Below, piece by piece: positions 11,901 to 24,632 of a stretch of 64,000 nt of DNA. The position numbers were made by a program, and so were the translations under genes. Position 1 is the first letter of the stretch, and the number at the start of each line of letters is the position of its first letter. The DNA is from Anniella stebbinsi (lineage: Eukaryota > Chordata > Lepidosauria > Squamata > Anniellidae): positions 158,063,814 through 158,127,813 of the forward strand of contig JARDYH010000005.1 of assembly GCA_029215795.1 (NCBI GenBank), written 5' to 3'. The notes below the pieces were generated by a model, which was not told the DNA's origin, did no database searches, and was given only the letters and a program-made list of their open reading frames with translations.

Positions 11901-14900
11901 CTGCAGGTGAAGATTTTTCACAGCATGTCCATAAACATGAACATCCGTTAACATCTGCAGATTAAGATACTGTTAAAGGGAGAGCAGCAGCAGCAGCCAA
12001 TAAAAAGTTGGCAATTTCAGGGAAGGAATCCATCAGTTGGCCCAGGTAATCAGAAAATACAACCTCTTTTACATAGTTAGGGTTGCTACTACTTTCCTGA
12101 CAAGGCTCCTGTGTCTTCCAGCAGTTTCGTCAGAGGCAGGCGTTTGTCAGATTATGCTTTCTCCACCACTAGGTTTTGCCTATTGATTCTTTGCCTGTTG
12201 TGCACCTGTTAAAGATACAGTAGGTCTTCTAGTGATAGGACACAACAACAACAACAGAGCATTCCTACATTTCAGACTGCAGAACATGGGGATGAGAGGA
12301 GAAAAGACAGCTGTACATAGAGTACTTCTTTCAGCTGAAGTATCCAAACTTGGCTGCAGAGAGCCAGTTCACACATTCCAATTTTTAAGGCATACATTTT
12401 ATGTTTGAATTGTCCACCTGACAATGTAATGCTTGAATTCAAATTCATGAATTCATCAAATGGGCACATTTGTCATTGAGTCAGGATTAACTATGTCTTT
12501 CTATTTAAGAGTATACCTGGGTTGGCCTCTGTGTAATGTGTGAAATTATGGATGGAAAAATAGTACCTCACAAAGAAGTAAACTCAGGGCCAAAACAGAC
12601 ATCAGTTTAACTCTGGGTCTAGAGTAAGAGCAGGGCCCCCAGTCCGGATCTTAAAAGCTCCCCTACCCATCATGCTAGGATCCTGATTTGGATGGGAGCC
12701 CCTCGGCCTATTCTAAAGTAAAAATGAAAAAAAAAAGACATTGCTGCTAGACACAGATTTAAAATAATGTAAATTTTGGCCTTACAAAATAAAAGGCAAT
12801 GCAGGTTTATTATTGCCCACTCTCTGTGTTAGCAAATTATAGACAGACCATTGATCTGTTATTCTTGTATTTTACATTATTATTCCTCTCCACAACAGAA
12901 CGGTCATGGTCCTGTATTTGTGTCATAGTCCCTCACAGAATGTTTTGCACCTTGGTTGAACCTGCTTCATGCTTATGGTTTGAATAGCTTGAGTTCATTG
13001 TGGCGAATGGCATATAGATGGCCCTACCTCTGGTTTTGTTGTCACGCAAGGTCTCTCCCCCACAAATTCTACATTGTTCAGAATTTTAAAATATCGTACA
13101 CCCTGGGAAATGAGAGTTCCCCAAGAAGAGAGTCAGCATTTTTGAAAATCCAAATATGTACAGTTGACGATTAAGCCTTGGTTAACAGGTACCGTATCAG
13201 TAAACATCGTCTTTCTACCAGTACTTGTAGGTACAGATTCTCTGTTTTCCCCATTAAATGGGTACAGAGTTAGCCTGATACTCATCTCTGTTTCTGACCT
13301 GTATGTTTTGATCTCCTCTCCTCTCCGCCCCGCCTTCCCCATCCATCAGACTTGTCTCTGTTCCACCCAGCCTGTTCATGACACCCCTCAGGGAAAATTC
13401 CTCATCCCTTACTGGACTCTTCCTTTTTCTTTTCTTTCTTCACAAATAGCCCTTTTATCGCATGGACTGCTTGAAGCAACTAGGCCTGGCTGGAGTCATG
13501 TCCCCTCTCCTGCATTTCTTTGGCCTGAGCTATTGCTATCTGGCTTGGGCCCAGTGCTGACACAACGGCCTCAGAGAGGAAGCGAGGCCAGCTGACATCA
13601 GCTGAATGCAGCCACTTGCTGTAGTCTAGGCCTTTTTCTTTCTCTTCTAAGTGAGAATATCTGTGAGAACTGTCTCCAGCTTCTGTTTCCTCACCTGGGC
13701 AAAATCCCCAGATAGGAAAGGCAAAGTTAAGAGAGCTGGCCTAGGGATGTAATCTCTTTTTTATAGGCGACAAAGTAGAAAGGTTATTCGGCCAAGTTGT
13801 ACAAACTTGCTGGTAAAAGAAATAAGCAAAGAGACGAAGTCCTGTGGTACCTCAGAAGTAGGGTGACCAGACGTCCGGATCCCCCCGGACATGCCCGGAA
13901 AAGGGGGCCAAATTTGAGTCCGGGGGGGGGGGGGAATTCAAAATATCCCCCAAAGTCCGGAAAATTGGGCCTCTCCCATGCCATCCGGGCCTTGATCTTG
14001 GCTAGCGCGATTGCGCTGGCCAAGAACAAGGCCCGGATGTCGGAGGGGAAGAGGCTGGAACGACGCACACCCACACTTCCGGGTGCACGTCGTTCCAGCC
14101 TCCTCCCCTCCGCCATCCGGGCCTTGTTCTTGGCTAGTGCGATTGCGCTGGCCAAGAACAAGGCCCAGATCGGCCGGGGAAGAGGCTGGAATGACGCACA
14201 CCCACACTTCCGGGTGCGCGTCGTTCCAGCCTCCTCCCCTCCGCCATCCGGGCCTTGTTCTTGGCTAGCGCGATTGCGCTGGCCAAGAACAAGGCCCAGA
14301 TCAGCCGGGGAAGAGGCTGGAATGACGCACACCCACACTTCCGGGTGCGCGTCGTTCCAGCCTCCTCCCCTCCGCCATCCGGGCCTTGTTCTTGGCTAGC
14401 GCGATTGCGCTGGCCAAGAACAAGGCCCAGATCGGCCGGGGAAGAGGCTGGAACGACGCACACCCACACTTCCGGGTGCGCGTCGTTCCAGCCTCCTCCC
14501 CTCCGCCATCCGGGCCTTGTTCTTGGCCAGCGCGATTGCGCTGGCCAAGAACAAGGCCCAGATCGGCCAGGAAAGAGGCTGGAACGATGCCCGTCTGCAC
14601 TTCTGGGTGCGCATCGTTCCGGCCTCCTCCCCTCTGCCATCCGAGCCTTGTTCTTGGCTAGTGCGGTCCGGCGCGCGGCGCATCCTGGCCGGCCCGGCGC
14701 GCGGCCCGGCGCGCGGCCCGGCCCGGCCCGGCCCGGGGGGTTGCTTGGAGGCACCTGGTCCGGTGGGCAGCATGAGCGTTGCTGCCTACCCTGGCTTGAT
14801 TTGTGGGTGGCCTGGCAGGATGTTCGGAGGCACCTGGTCTGGCGGCCGGCATGGGCATCGCGGTCTATCCTGCCGTGCGGTGCGGCATGGCATGGCCTGG

Positions 14901-17900
14901 TAAGTGGGGCATTATGGAGCATGGGGTGGCCTGGCTGGCCGTGGAGCATCCCGGCCTGGCATGCGGAGTTTCATGGCATGCAGAGTGGCCTGTCCCAGCC
15001 TGGAGCACGGGCATCTTAGCCTAGCCTGGTGCGCAGAGCTGGGGCTGGATGTTATGTTATTTTTCTTGTTGTTACTACTATTATTGTTGAGAGCTGCTGC
15101 TACTGTTTATAAACTTTTTAAAAGCAATTTGCTGCTCTAGTATGTATGCGTGTGGGGGGGTATTAAATTAATAGAAGACCAAATGAACTGGCTTTAGCTG
15201 CGATTTAAATTCAATGGGGTGGGGGGTAGATTAGATTTCATTATTGGCAGCATTGATGAAATTAGTTTTCACTTATTTTCCATATATTCCTTGAGTACTG
15301 ATTTTGATGAATTAATTGGGGGGGAGGGTACATGTGGATGTTTTTTAAAACTATTATTAGATTTGCCATGGGTGAGTATGTTGGGGTATGTGGGTATTTA
15401 TTTTATTTTTAGCCTTGGTTAAGTGTGTGTGTGGTTGGTTGGTTTTTGCCTTGGTGCATGTGTGGATTTTTATTATTTTTTCCTTTGGTGAGTATGTGGA
15501 TGAGTGTTGTATTTTTAATGTTATTTTATTACCTTGGGTATGTGCATGGTTGTGTGTAGATTTATTATGTCTACTGTTATTTTGCCTTGTGTGGGTGGCT
15601 GATTATGATGATGATGATGATGATGCCTTTGGTGAGTGTGGGGGTGGATTTTTATTCCCCCTCCCCTGTTACGTGTATGGGAGGAGGTTGTGTTTTTTTT
15701 TTAATTGCCTTGGGGAAGGTGTGGGGTTTCCCCCCCACACACACACACACACTTTGAGTGAGTGTGTAGGGGTGTGTAGATTTTAATTTTTATTGCCTGA
15801 GTATGAGGTGTGTGTGGATGATGGTGATGATGATGACACAACATTGGGTGGGATGACTAATACCCTGGAAGACAGAAACAAACTTCAAAGTGATCTTGAT
15901 AGAGTGGAGCGCTGGGCTGAAAAACAGCAGAATGAAATTTAATAGGGATAAATGCCAAGTTATACAAGTAGGAAAAAGAAACCAAATGCACAGTTACAAG
16001 ATGGGGGATACTTGGCTCAGCAACACTACAGGCGAGAAGGATCTTGGAATTGTTGTAGATCCCAAGCTTAATATGAGCCAACAGTGTGACGGGACTGCAA
16101 AATAAGCAAGCACTATTTTGGACTGCATTAATAGAAGTATAGCTTCCAAATCGTGTGAGGTACTGGTTAGGGTTAGGATGCTACATGCATACAAATGACA
16201 CTTGCTGAAATTCCCTTTTCAATACAGCTCTTAAAGATACAGGAGCCCTGTCCTCCTTTCCATATGATCACTCTAACTAATTGAATGATTGTAATTTTTC
16301 CTGTTACCATAGTTCTTTAACTTCCATAGCCAGTGGTGTATATTTTTCTCTCTTTAACTCTTCCTTTTCTGCAACAGTTTTGTCATTAGGTAGTGCTATG
16401 TCATTGAGATAGGTGTGTTTTTTCTTTGTTGTTTTTGACTGTCGTGTCTGGTTGATTGCAAAGTATTGATTTGTCCCAGAATTGTTCTGTCCAAGTAAGG
16501 TAATATTTGAGTGTGTAGCGTGGCTTGGCTTGAGTGTGTCTGCATCTCCTAGGCTCTGAAAGCATCTTTCTGGAGAGCACCTTCTGGTTGCATGTTCTCT
16601 GCACACTGAGGCAATGTAAATTCAGGGTATACTTGGATAAAAGGAGGGAAAGATCCTTATCTAGCATTGTAATAATGGGCATCTGTTCTGGCCTATCTTT
16701 GTATTGTACTGACCATGGTCTTGTTCACATGGCTACTGAATCAGAGATATAATCACACATTGTTAGATTAGTTTCTCACCGATCAACCAGAAGTTGAAAC
16801 AAGCTAAGAGGTGAGAAGTGACTACAACAAGCCTTTAGTCCATTTTGTTCCATGGCTAATGTTTGCAGGGTAATCATATTTTATACTCTTCCTGCATGCT
16901 AGGTTGCTAGTTTGTTGTACTAGATTTCTCTGCACTTGTCCACTGCTTCATTTGTTCAATGGTAACAGTATGCTGAATCTGTGAGTATGGATATGAGAAA
17001 AATGATGGAGAAAGAGTGTTAAACGTTAGGAAAGTTGGGACTATTGTAATCCAGTGAAAGATTTGCAGTCAGAAAAGATATTTGAGGGAAGGGGAGACTC
17101 TATCACACAGAGTATAGTGAAAGCTTCAAAGAACAGCAAAAGCTACAAAAGTAGAAGTGAGTGAAGTTAATTTCAGATACATTCAATGTCTCACTTGTTT
17201 TTTATTTCAGTGATTTTAACTTTAAGATGTTGTGTAGAACAGGTTTGTCTTAATTGTATGCTGTGAAATCAGACATGTGACCAAGGCCATGTTTGGGTGG
17301 GCACACCCCCTTGGGGGTTGGACATGTTGATGGGCACAGCCCCTTGGAGGATGGACATGTTGGTGGGTACGCCCCCTTGGGGGATGGACATGTTGGTGGG
17401 CACGCCCCCTTGGGGCGGCCATATTGTCCTCCTTTTTGGTTTCCAAAATATGGTCACCCTACTCAGAAGGCAATTGCTGTATTGTAGCATGAACGTTCTC
17501 AGGCAATGTCTTACTTCATCAAATTTATTTATTTAGATTTTTTTTTTAAAAAAACATTCCACCTAATTGCAGACTGAGGATCTGTGAGGATAACATTCTA
17601 CTGGTAATATATATATTTTTCAACTGCCCGGTTAAATTTAATTTGACATTTCACTGTGGGGATTTATCCTGTCCCATCACAAGTACAGCCATAGTCTATG
17701 GGAACAGGAGATCTGTGAGGACTGTGCATCAGCTCCAGAGCAGGAATAATTTGCCTCATGCATGGAGGGAGAGCAGAAAGAGGAGATGGGAGACACATAT
17801 GGCCTTCTCCCCATAGTGGCCTGTCATGGTGCCTGAGAAGGGAGGAGAAACAGGCTCGTTTGAGCCTCTGCACCGGTGGAGTTGGATCATGCGTCAAATG

Positions 17901-20900
17901 TTTGTCTAGAGTGACAAATACTGACGAGGTGGGGAGTGAAGCATTCAAAAGAGCATTGCACATTTCATGGATGGTGGTAGTGTCTTGAATAATTGTGGAC
18001 AATGGGAAAATGTCAGCAAACACATCATGGCATTTTGGGTTGGGGGGTGGCTGGGGAGAGAAGCTATACCTTCGAAAGGTCAGTAATCCATAAAGGCAAC
18101 TGTTGACAGCCTTCTTTCTTTTCAGACCTAGGAATCACCTTTAACCACTGGCAGCAATATGAGACACATATTTAAGGGTGGGGGAGGGCCTTTATACCTT
18201 TATCAGTCTATTCTGCTCGTCTTTGTAGTTCTTCTTTTTTTCTCTTTCTCCTTTTTTTCTCCCCTTTGCCAACCCACCTTCTTCTCTCATTTTCTCTCTC
18301 TCCACCCCAACCCCACGCTCCATGGTTGCAGCACTGAAGACCTGGAGGTAAAACATACCACCAAAGTTCTTTATGTATCTTAGCCCTTGATGCTCATGGC
18401 TGACAGTTCATCCACCAGCATCTCCTTGATCCCACTGGTGACATCTCTTCCAGAGTAGTTAGATATCCCTTATTTTAAAAGGCCAGGCCTATTTCAAGAT
18501 ATCATAGACCTGCAGTTCATTATTTATTGTAGCTTCAGACAAAGTAATATGCAGCCTATCATATGCAGGTTTACTCAGAAGTAAAAGCCATCCAATTCAA
18601 TGGAATTTATTTCCAAGTAGGCATGCATAGGATGGCAGCCTTGGTGACCCTTAGTTTAGAAATGTTTTACCCCTAACATACCATTTGGGAATCACTGCCA
18701 TCCAATTTACAACCCTGTCCTAAACAGTTTTACTCAGAAGTAAGTCCCACTGAGTTCAATAGGTCTTCCTGATAACTATGCTGGTAGGTAAGTAGGTAGG
18801 TAGAGCATATTATTGGTACTTACCAATCATTTCATCCAGTCATTTTCACAGTAAAAAAAAAGAGAGAAACAAGTCCTCAGGATGCAAAATGAATTATCTG
18901 TATGGAGCCCAACGCGTTTCAGCCTGTGTTCTGTTAAAGGCCTTCTTCAGGGGGTTGTTAGACATCTTCTAACAACCCCCTGAAGAAGGCCTTTAATAGG
19001 ACACAGGCCAAAACACGTTGGGCTCCATACAAATAAATCCTTTTGCATCCTGAGGACCTGTTTCTCTCTTTTTTTATTATTTGACTTGGATGCTTTCTTC
19101 CCTTTGTTTTTGGTTTTTAGTCATTTTCACAAACCTACTCCAGCCTATTTTTAAACAATTAGTTGTGTGTGCATGTGTGTATACACAAATGTCCTTTGAT
19201 ATTAAAACAGAAACACATTTGGTTCAGTTTTGAGTGGTAAAGCCAGATCTTTGTTTTTTCTTTCCTTCCTTCCCAGTCTTGATCTACTTGTGGTATCTTA
19301 TGCATGGATACGTCCCACTGAGTTCAATGGGGTTTAATCCCAGATAAGTGTGTATAGGATTGCAAGCTGAATATGTCCTTTCTTTCTCTCTGGGGCAGAC
19401 CTTCTCCTGAAAGGGAGGGGGTTCAGATCTTTTTCCATCTGCCTCTTTGACAGATGCAAACTGTATCATACGAACTCAGGCAAGACACAATTTTCCACAC
19501 TCTGTCTCTGTTGCAGCTCCTGCCGGCGTAGGATTCTGTGGATAGATTGTTGTTTTGTTTTACTGGGTCCTACGGTTTTGGCTGCTTCTCGAACTCCTTT
19601 GTCCCCTCCTGGCTCACTTCCTCCAGCTTCAGCTAGCCAAGGGTCTGCTGGGTGAGCACAAAGAGAATGCCAGGGTGAGCAATGACAACACTTAGGAGTG
19701 GTGGAATTCCACACTGCCGCTAACAGGAACATGGATTTTCCACAGGGCCTTTTGCAACGTCAGGGACCTTTTATCCACAGAGGGCATGTTCTCAGTCAGG
19801 AATCACATTCCCACCCACTCACATGCCCTCCCATATCACAAAGCCGGTTCTGGAAGGAATTTCAGAGGCCTGGTAGAGGAGAAGGGAACACCGGGCTTCC
19901 ATTCCCACTGTGAGAAGGGAAGTGATGTTTTGTAGACCAGAACAGAAGATGGCAAAAAAGAAGATGCTGCCATCATGACTGCTGTCTAGTATTGCCATCT
20001 GATCAGAAAAAAATTGGTCTAGTCCCCTCTTCTGCATTTAACAGCCTCTTGATCCTCAGGAATTAGTCGATAAAACTTTTCACAACATGGAAACTTAAAT
20101 CGTCACTTGCTAGTTGCTGGAGACTAAATTGGCTGTTAAATTTACAGTTACAGGAGACAGTTCAGAAATTTGCAACTTCAATTCTGCCCCCGTTTTAGAC
20201 AAAAATATGTATAAGTGCAATTAGAACAGTGGGTAGAGCCAGGCCTTCTGACTTCTATCTGGGGGCATGAGGGTCTTGGGATGTAGAGGCTGTTGAGAAA
20301 GTTGGCTGTGTCCTAAGTCAAGAAGTCATTTGGCACCTTAAAAGCTAACATATTTTTTTGTCAGGGTTGCCAACTTTTTTTTACTGGCATGCTCCTATGC
20401 CTTTAATAACACCTTGACACACAAACCTGGCAGGTGAAGCTCCACCACTTAATTTTCCATGCCAGGAAATGCTCAACCTGCAAAATTTACTGTGTATTAG
20501 GCTGCTATACAAGATACAGTAACGACAGTTTAAAAGAAAAGCTGGCTATTCTTAACTGATTGTGGCATGAGCTGCCCACTTCATAGATGTGCCGAAGGAG
20601 GCTCTTGTCTAGAAAAGCTCATGCCACAGTGAAGGTGGTAGTCTTTCAGATGCCACAGGACTCTTTGTCGTACTTGCTGCAAGAAACTAATACAGCTCTT
20701 CCAGTATTTGCCCCTCCTGGATTTCACTAATTAGGGTGTGGTACAGGTGTGACCTGGGGATATGGAGCAAGACACTTTCACTACATATACAAGATCATTC
20801 TCTGCATGATGTAATCCAGGGCTACACCCTCCTACACCTGACACCCCCACTGGTTCTACACTCCCAGTCACTGATATAGATTAGAATTCTCACTTTACCA

Positions 20901-23900
20901 AAAGGCATGTATGTGATAAAAGGGTGGAAACTATCCATCTACACTGATCTTGAGGACACACCCTTAGAGAAATAATGTGCATGCATGAAATATGTGTATG
21001 AAATTAAAGTGTCAGCTGTGCAGGAAGGCAGGTCTACGCAATCACTTGAGAGTGATTTGAGAGAGAGAATATGAGGTTGACAGGAGCTTTCTAAAAATAA
21101 TAGGTATGGGGGCTCTCATAAAAGGTGAAGGTCAGGACCCCTCTTCCTTCATGGTCATTCAAGCATTTAGGTTTTGCGTGGCAGATTTTAACTCCTCCCA
21201 AAACACATAGAAGGTGCAGGCAGGCTGATTCCGATTGGAATCATGGGGGGAGCAAGTAGTTAAAGACCTCTCCCCAGGCATAATGGTTCTGATCTGGCTC
21301 AGCCTCCTACTCCACATGGTGCCAGTCCTTTGGTGTTTTTTTTTTAAAAAAAATCAGCCATGCGAGGACATGTCAGAAACATTGTATAGTTCACCCCTAA
21401 GTAAATAAAGCAATGTGCAACTGGAGGCCAGCCAGGCAAAGAGATATGGTGGAAAGATCCAGGCAAGCTGGCCAGCCAGGGGGGGTCTGAATGTTCAAAT
21501 AATTGGCGTGGCGGGGGGATCCTTAATGATATCCACAAGCCCCACCCTCTGACTCCTCCCAATTTTAGCCTAATCATGCCTCCCATTGCCTTCTAAATCA
21601 ATTGCTAAGGAAGCCTGCCCCCCCCTCATAATGCAACCATTTTTCTATATGATACAAATATATGTATCAGACAGAAAAAATGCTTGTGGCATCCACTCTT
21701 TACACTTTGAGATAAAGCTTCCCTCAGCATCTGGATTTGGATCTCCTAGGAGTCTGGTAGGTGACAAACACGGAGGAGGCATCACAATATGAAGAGGTGT
21801 TGTGTGTGAACTGGCAGAAAATGGCAGATCCCAAGCAGACATCATGAAAGCCTCAATACGGAGGGCAGCAGAAGTGGGAGTAGTGAAATGGGGCTTTTAC
21901 TGGCAGAGGCTGTCTGCTGTGTTTTTCCAAAGGAAGTCATTAAAAAGTACTGAGGTCAGTGTTTATGGAGTTGCCACCGTTACCGTGGAAGGCCTCTTTA
22001 ACTCTTCACCTCTCCACAGCAGATGCCCTTAAGAAACCTCCCATCCAAGGCCTACTGTGTTTGGCACGCACACAACCCAACCCCTCTCTAGCTGCCTCAG
22101 GTCATCGCTGAGAAACATTTCTGGCATTGATTTGAACTCGAGTCCGCTGGTTTCAGGCCAGTATCAGCTTCAAGAGGACCGAGAGAATCCACTCTTCTTT
22201 GTAAGGAAAGGGTATGCAAACTGGTGCCATTTGGATGCTTTGGACTACAATTCCCAGAATCCCCAGTCATTACACCTTAGTTCTCTCCACCCCACCCCCA
22301 GCTCTAAATGGAAAAGCCCTCATTCCCTTGCAAGGAATGTGTGCATCATTGAAGCTGCCATCCTTTCTGCAACTTTTCGGGTTCTTTTTTACATAGCACT
22401 TTTTACTTGCAAAGTTCTTTACAATCTTTATTTTTGTTTGATCTCCGAACAGCTTTAGAAATAGAACACTTCTATTCCACATGATCTGATGGAGAACCTA
22501 GGCAGAGAAATACAGCTCAGGTCCATACACAGAGTCTATGACAGAAACCTGAACTAAAGTCTTGTATCATCAAGTCAAATTCTGAGTCTGTGTGAGACAC
22601 CATTGGACTCTCTAGATGTGTTCCCCCTTTCAGTATCTCCAATTTTCCCCTTCCAGTTTTTTTGGGGGGGCATCTCAAAACATGTGTTCGCTTCCTCCAG
22701 AGGTCTATAGACTCCTTGCTTTCTTTCCCAAGTCTCTCCCCTCTCTTTCTCTCCCTCTCTGTGCAAGAATATCAAGTGTAGTCTGGCCTGCCCACCCACC
22801 TTCCAGTGCCTCTTCAGGGTGGAAGGCAACATGGCTCAGATGCTCCAGTGCTTATGCTTTCTGCCTACCATCCCAGCTGTCTTTGGTATGGAGTGGGGGT
22901 ACTTCCACTCCTTTTGATATCAATGCCCCTCTTCCAAGGTAGGATTTTCAGTCCAACTGACTATCCTCCTATAAAAATGTGCTACCTCTGTTCCACAGTT
23001 TCTGGGCAGGGAGAGGACTCACGGATGATCAGCAGGGAATTCACTGAGTCTTTCAGTTGACCACCGTGGCTGCATCTTTCACAGCAGCTTGAGATTCTGA
23101 CATTAGGGCGTGTTTGGCCTCCTGCAGAGAAAAGCTTTGCTTGCTAATTTGGGCGCATCAAGCTTGTACAAAAGTGGGCCAGGCCATTTCTTCTGATCAA
23201 TTGGCAACCCTGTTGAAATTAGGGGGGTAGGGTTGCCAAGTCACGACCTGGGGATCATGACCGAATCTGTTCTGCACCAGAGAGAGAGGATGCAGTGAGG
23301 GATTTCCTCCCCGCCTGCCTTTGCTCAACCTCCTTTTCCACAAGCTGGAGCAAGCCAGAATCTTGGTTTGCTCCACAGCTGATGAAAGGAAGGGAAGAGT
23401 GGTCAAAAGAACCAAGGGAGACCTCCGTGATGGGAGAAGCTACAGTTGCAAACTTTTAGATGTGGACATCCTCTCTAGATGATGACTTGGCAACCTTACT
23501 GCAGGGTGCACCTTACTGCTGAAGCACAAGAGTCCCATCACATCCTTACATTAGCATCTGCCCCAATTCCTCCTTTCCAAGTGTCCTGGGTTAGAATCCA
23601 TTGTATGGCTCCCGCTGGGTAAGAACAGCTGCCATCCCCAGGGCTGACCAGCTGTGCTTTGCAGCTTCAATCCCCCTTGATTCCCCGCCCCTTTGAAAAT
23701 AAATTTCTGGTAAAGGTTGCACAATTTCACCTTCCGAGTAGCCACCATTCCTGCTGCGGCTTTGGTATTTTGCTTTCTCTCATGTCACACTGCCTATTAG
23801 GGCTGAACATGCACAATTGTGCAAAGTGGCATGAAGACAATGAAAACAACCACACGGGGGGGGGGGGGGGAGAAGAGAACTGCACACTTGCACATTCTGG

Positions 23901-24591
23901 GCTGGGATTGCACCCATTTCTTTCCTGTTCTGTTGCGCCTCCTGCTGAGGCTGCATTTTGTTCAACCCTGCGACTGTTTTTGAACCAGGGTGAACAGCCC
24001 CAGAGTCAGGATTTGCAGTTATGCCATTGAAATGGGAAAATTTGCCCTCTCTTGATCAATACATCTTTTTTAAAAGTTAGACAATTCAGGGAGGATGGGT
24101 CTCAGCCGCTATTAAGCATGAAAACTAAGTAGAGCCTCCTTGTGCCAGTGCAGTATGCCTTTCAATAGATGTTGGGGATGGGGAAAGACCATCACCTTCA
24201 TACCCTGCTTATAAGCTTTTAGGGGCATTTGCCTCAGCACTGTTGGAAAGAGAATATTGGACTAAAACAGACCTTTTATTTCTTTCCTTATTCATTTAAG
24301 GACGTAACATAAGAACACAGGAAGAGCAGTGCTAGAGCACTCCCATAGAGTTCTGACTGAAACCCAGTGCAGCTCCACCGCCCCACTGACGTTGGAGCCA
24401 CCAGCCTCCACTGGCTGGGTCAGAGCAAAGGTCTAGCTATTCCAACATCCTGCTTCCTACACTGGCCAATCAGATGCCTCAGGGAAGCCCCTAGCTGTTG
24501 TTACTCCGCAATTGGTATTCAGAGGCATGCTGCCTCTGTTGCTGCAGGTAGCATATTGTTGTCGTTACTAGTAGCCATTGTTATTTAAAAA

Positions 24592-24632
<41 letters not shown>

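Larger units (their letters stand above)
5913..13850 (+). other. PPP1R18 large intron, proximal part
   Basis: This is intron sequence with scattered repeats. There is a hairpin at 6173-6246, a MIR-like SINE at about 6385-6515 and a poly-C run at about 7838-7857. A CR1-type LINE 3' end lies at about 8990-9395, a second C-run near 9641, an inverted-repeat family copy at about 11215-11360, and a LINE/SINE tail at about 11615-11695. No conserved exon was recognised on either strand. Confidence 0.6.
13859..17461. mobile_element. 3.6-kb hAT-type DNA transposon (non-autonomous) with 8-bp target duplication
   Basis: The left end TAGGGTGACCAG and the right end TGGTCACCCTA are inverted repeats. They are flanked by a perfect 8-bp direct repeat CTCAGAAG (13851-13858 and 17462-17469), the length typical of hAT insertions. 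The interior holds a hairpin tandem array (13989-14660), a very GC-rich tract, a TG-rich tract, a CR1 reverse-transcriptase fragment, a half MITE and a 33-bp minisatellite. I see no transposase frame. The element lies in the PPP1R18 intron. Confidence 0.8.

Noticed and set aside
13784..15024. Many long overlapping open frames on both strands with LASAIALAKNKA-like repeats
   Set aside because: They arise from the 131-bp GC-rich hairpin array being stop-poor in all frames. The period is not a multiple of three and no domain is present.
15388..15786. Hydrophobic 132-codon open frame that looks like membrane segments
   Set aside because: Encoded by TG- and T-rich low-complexity DNA inside the transposon.
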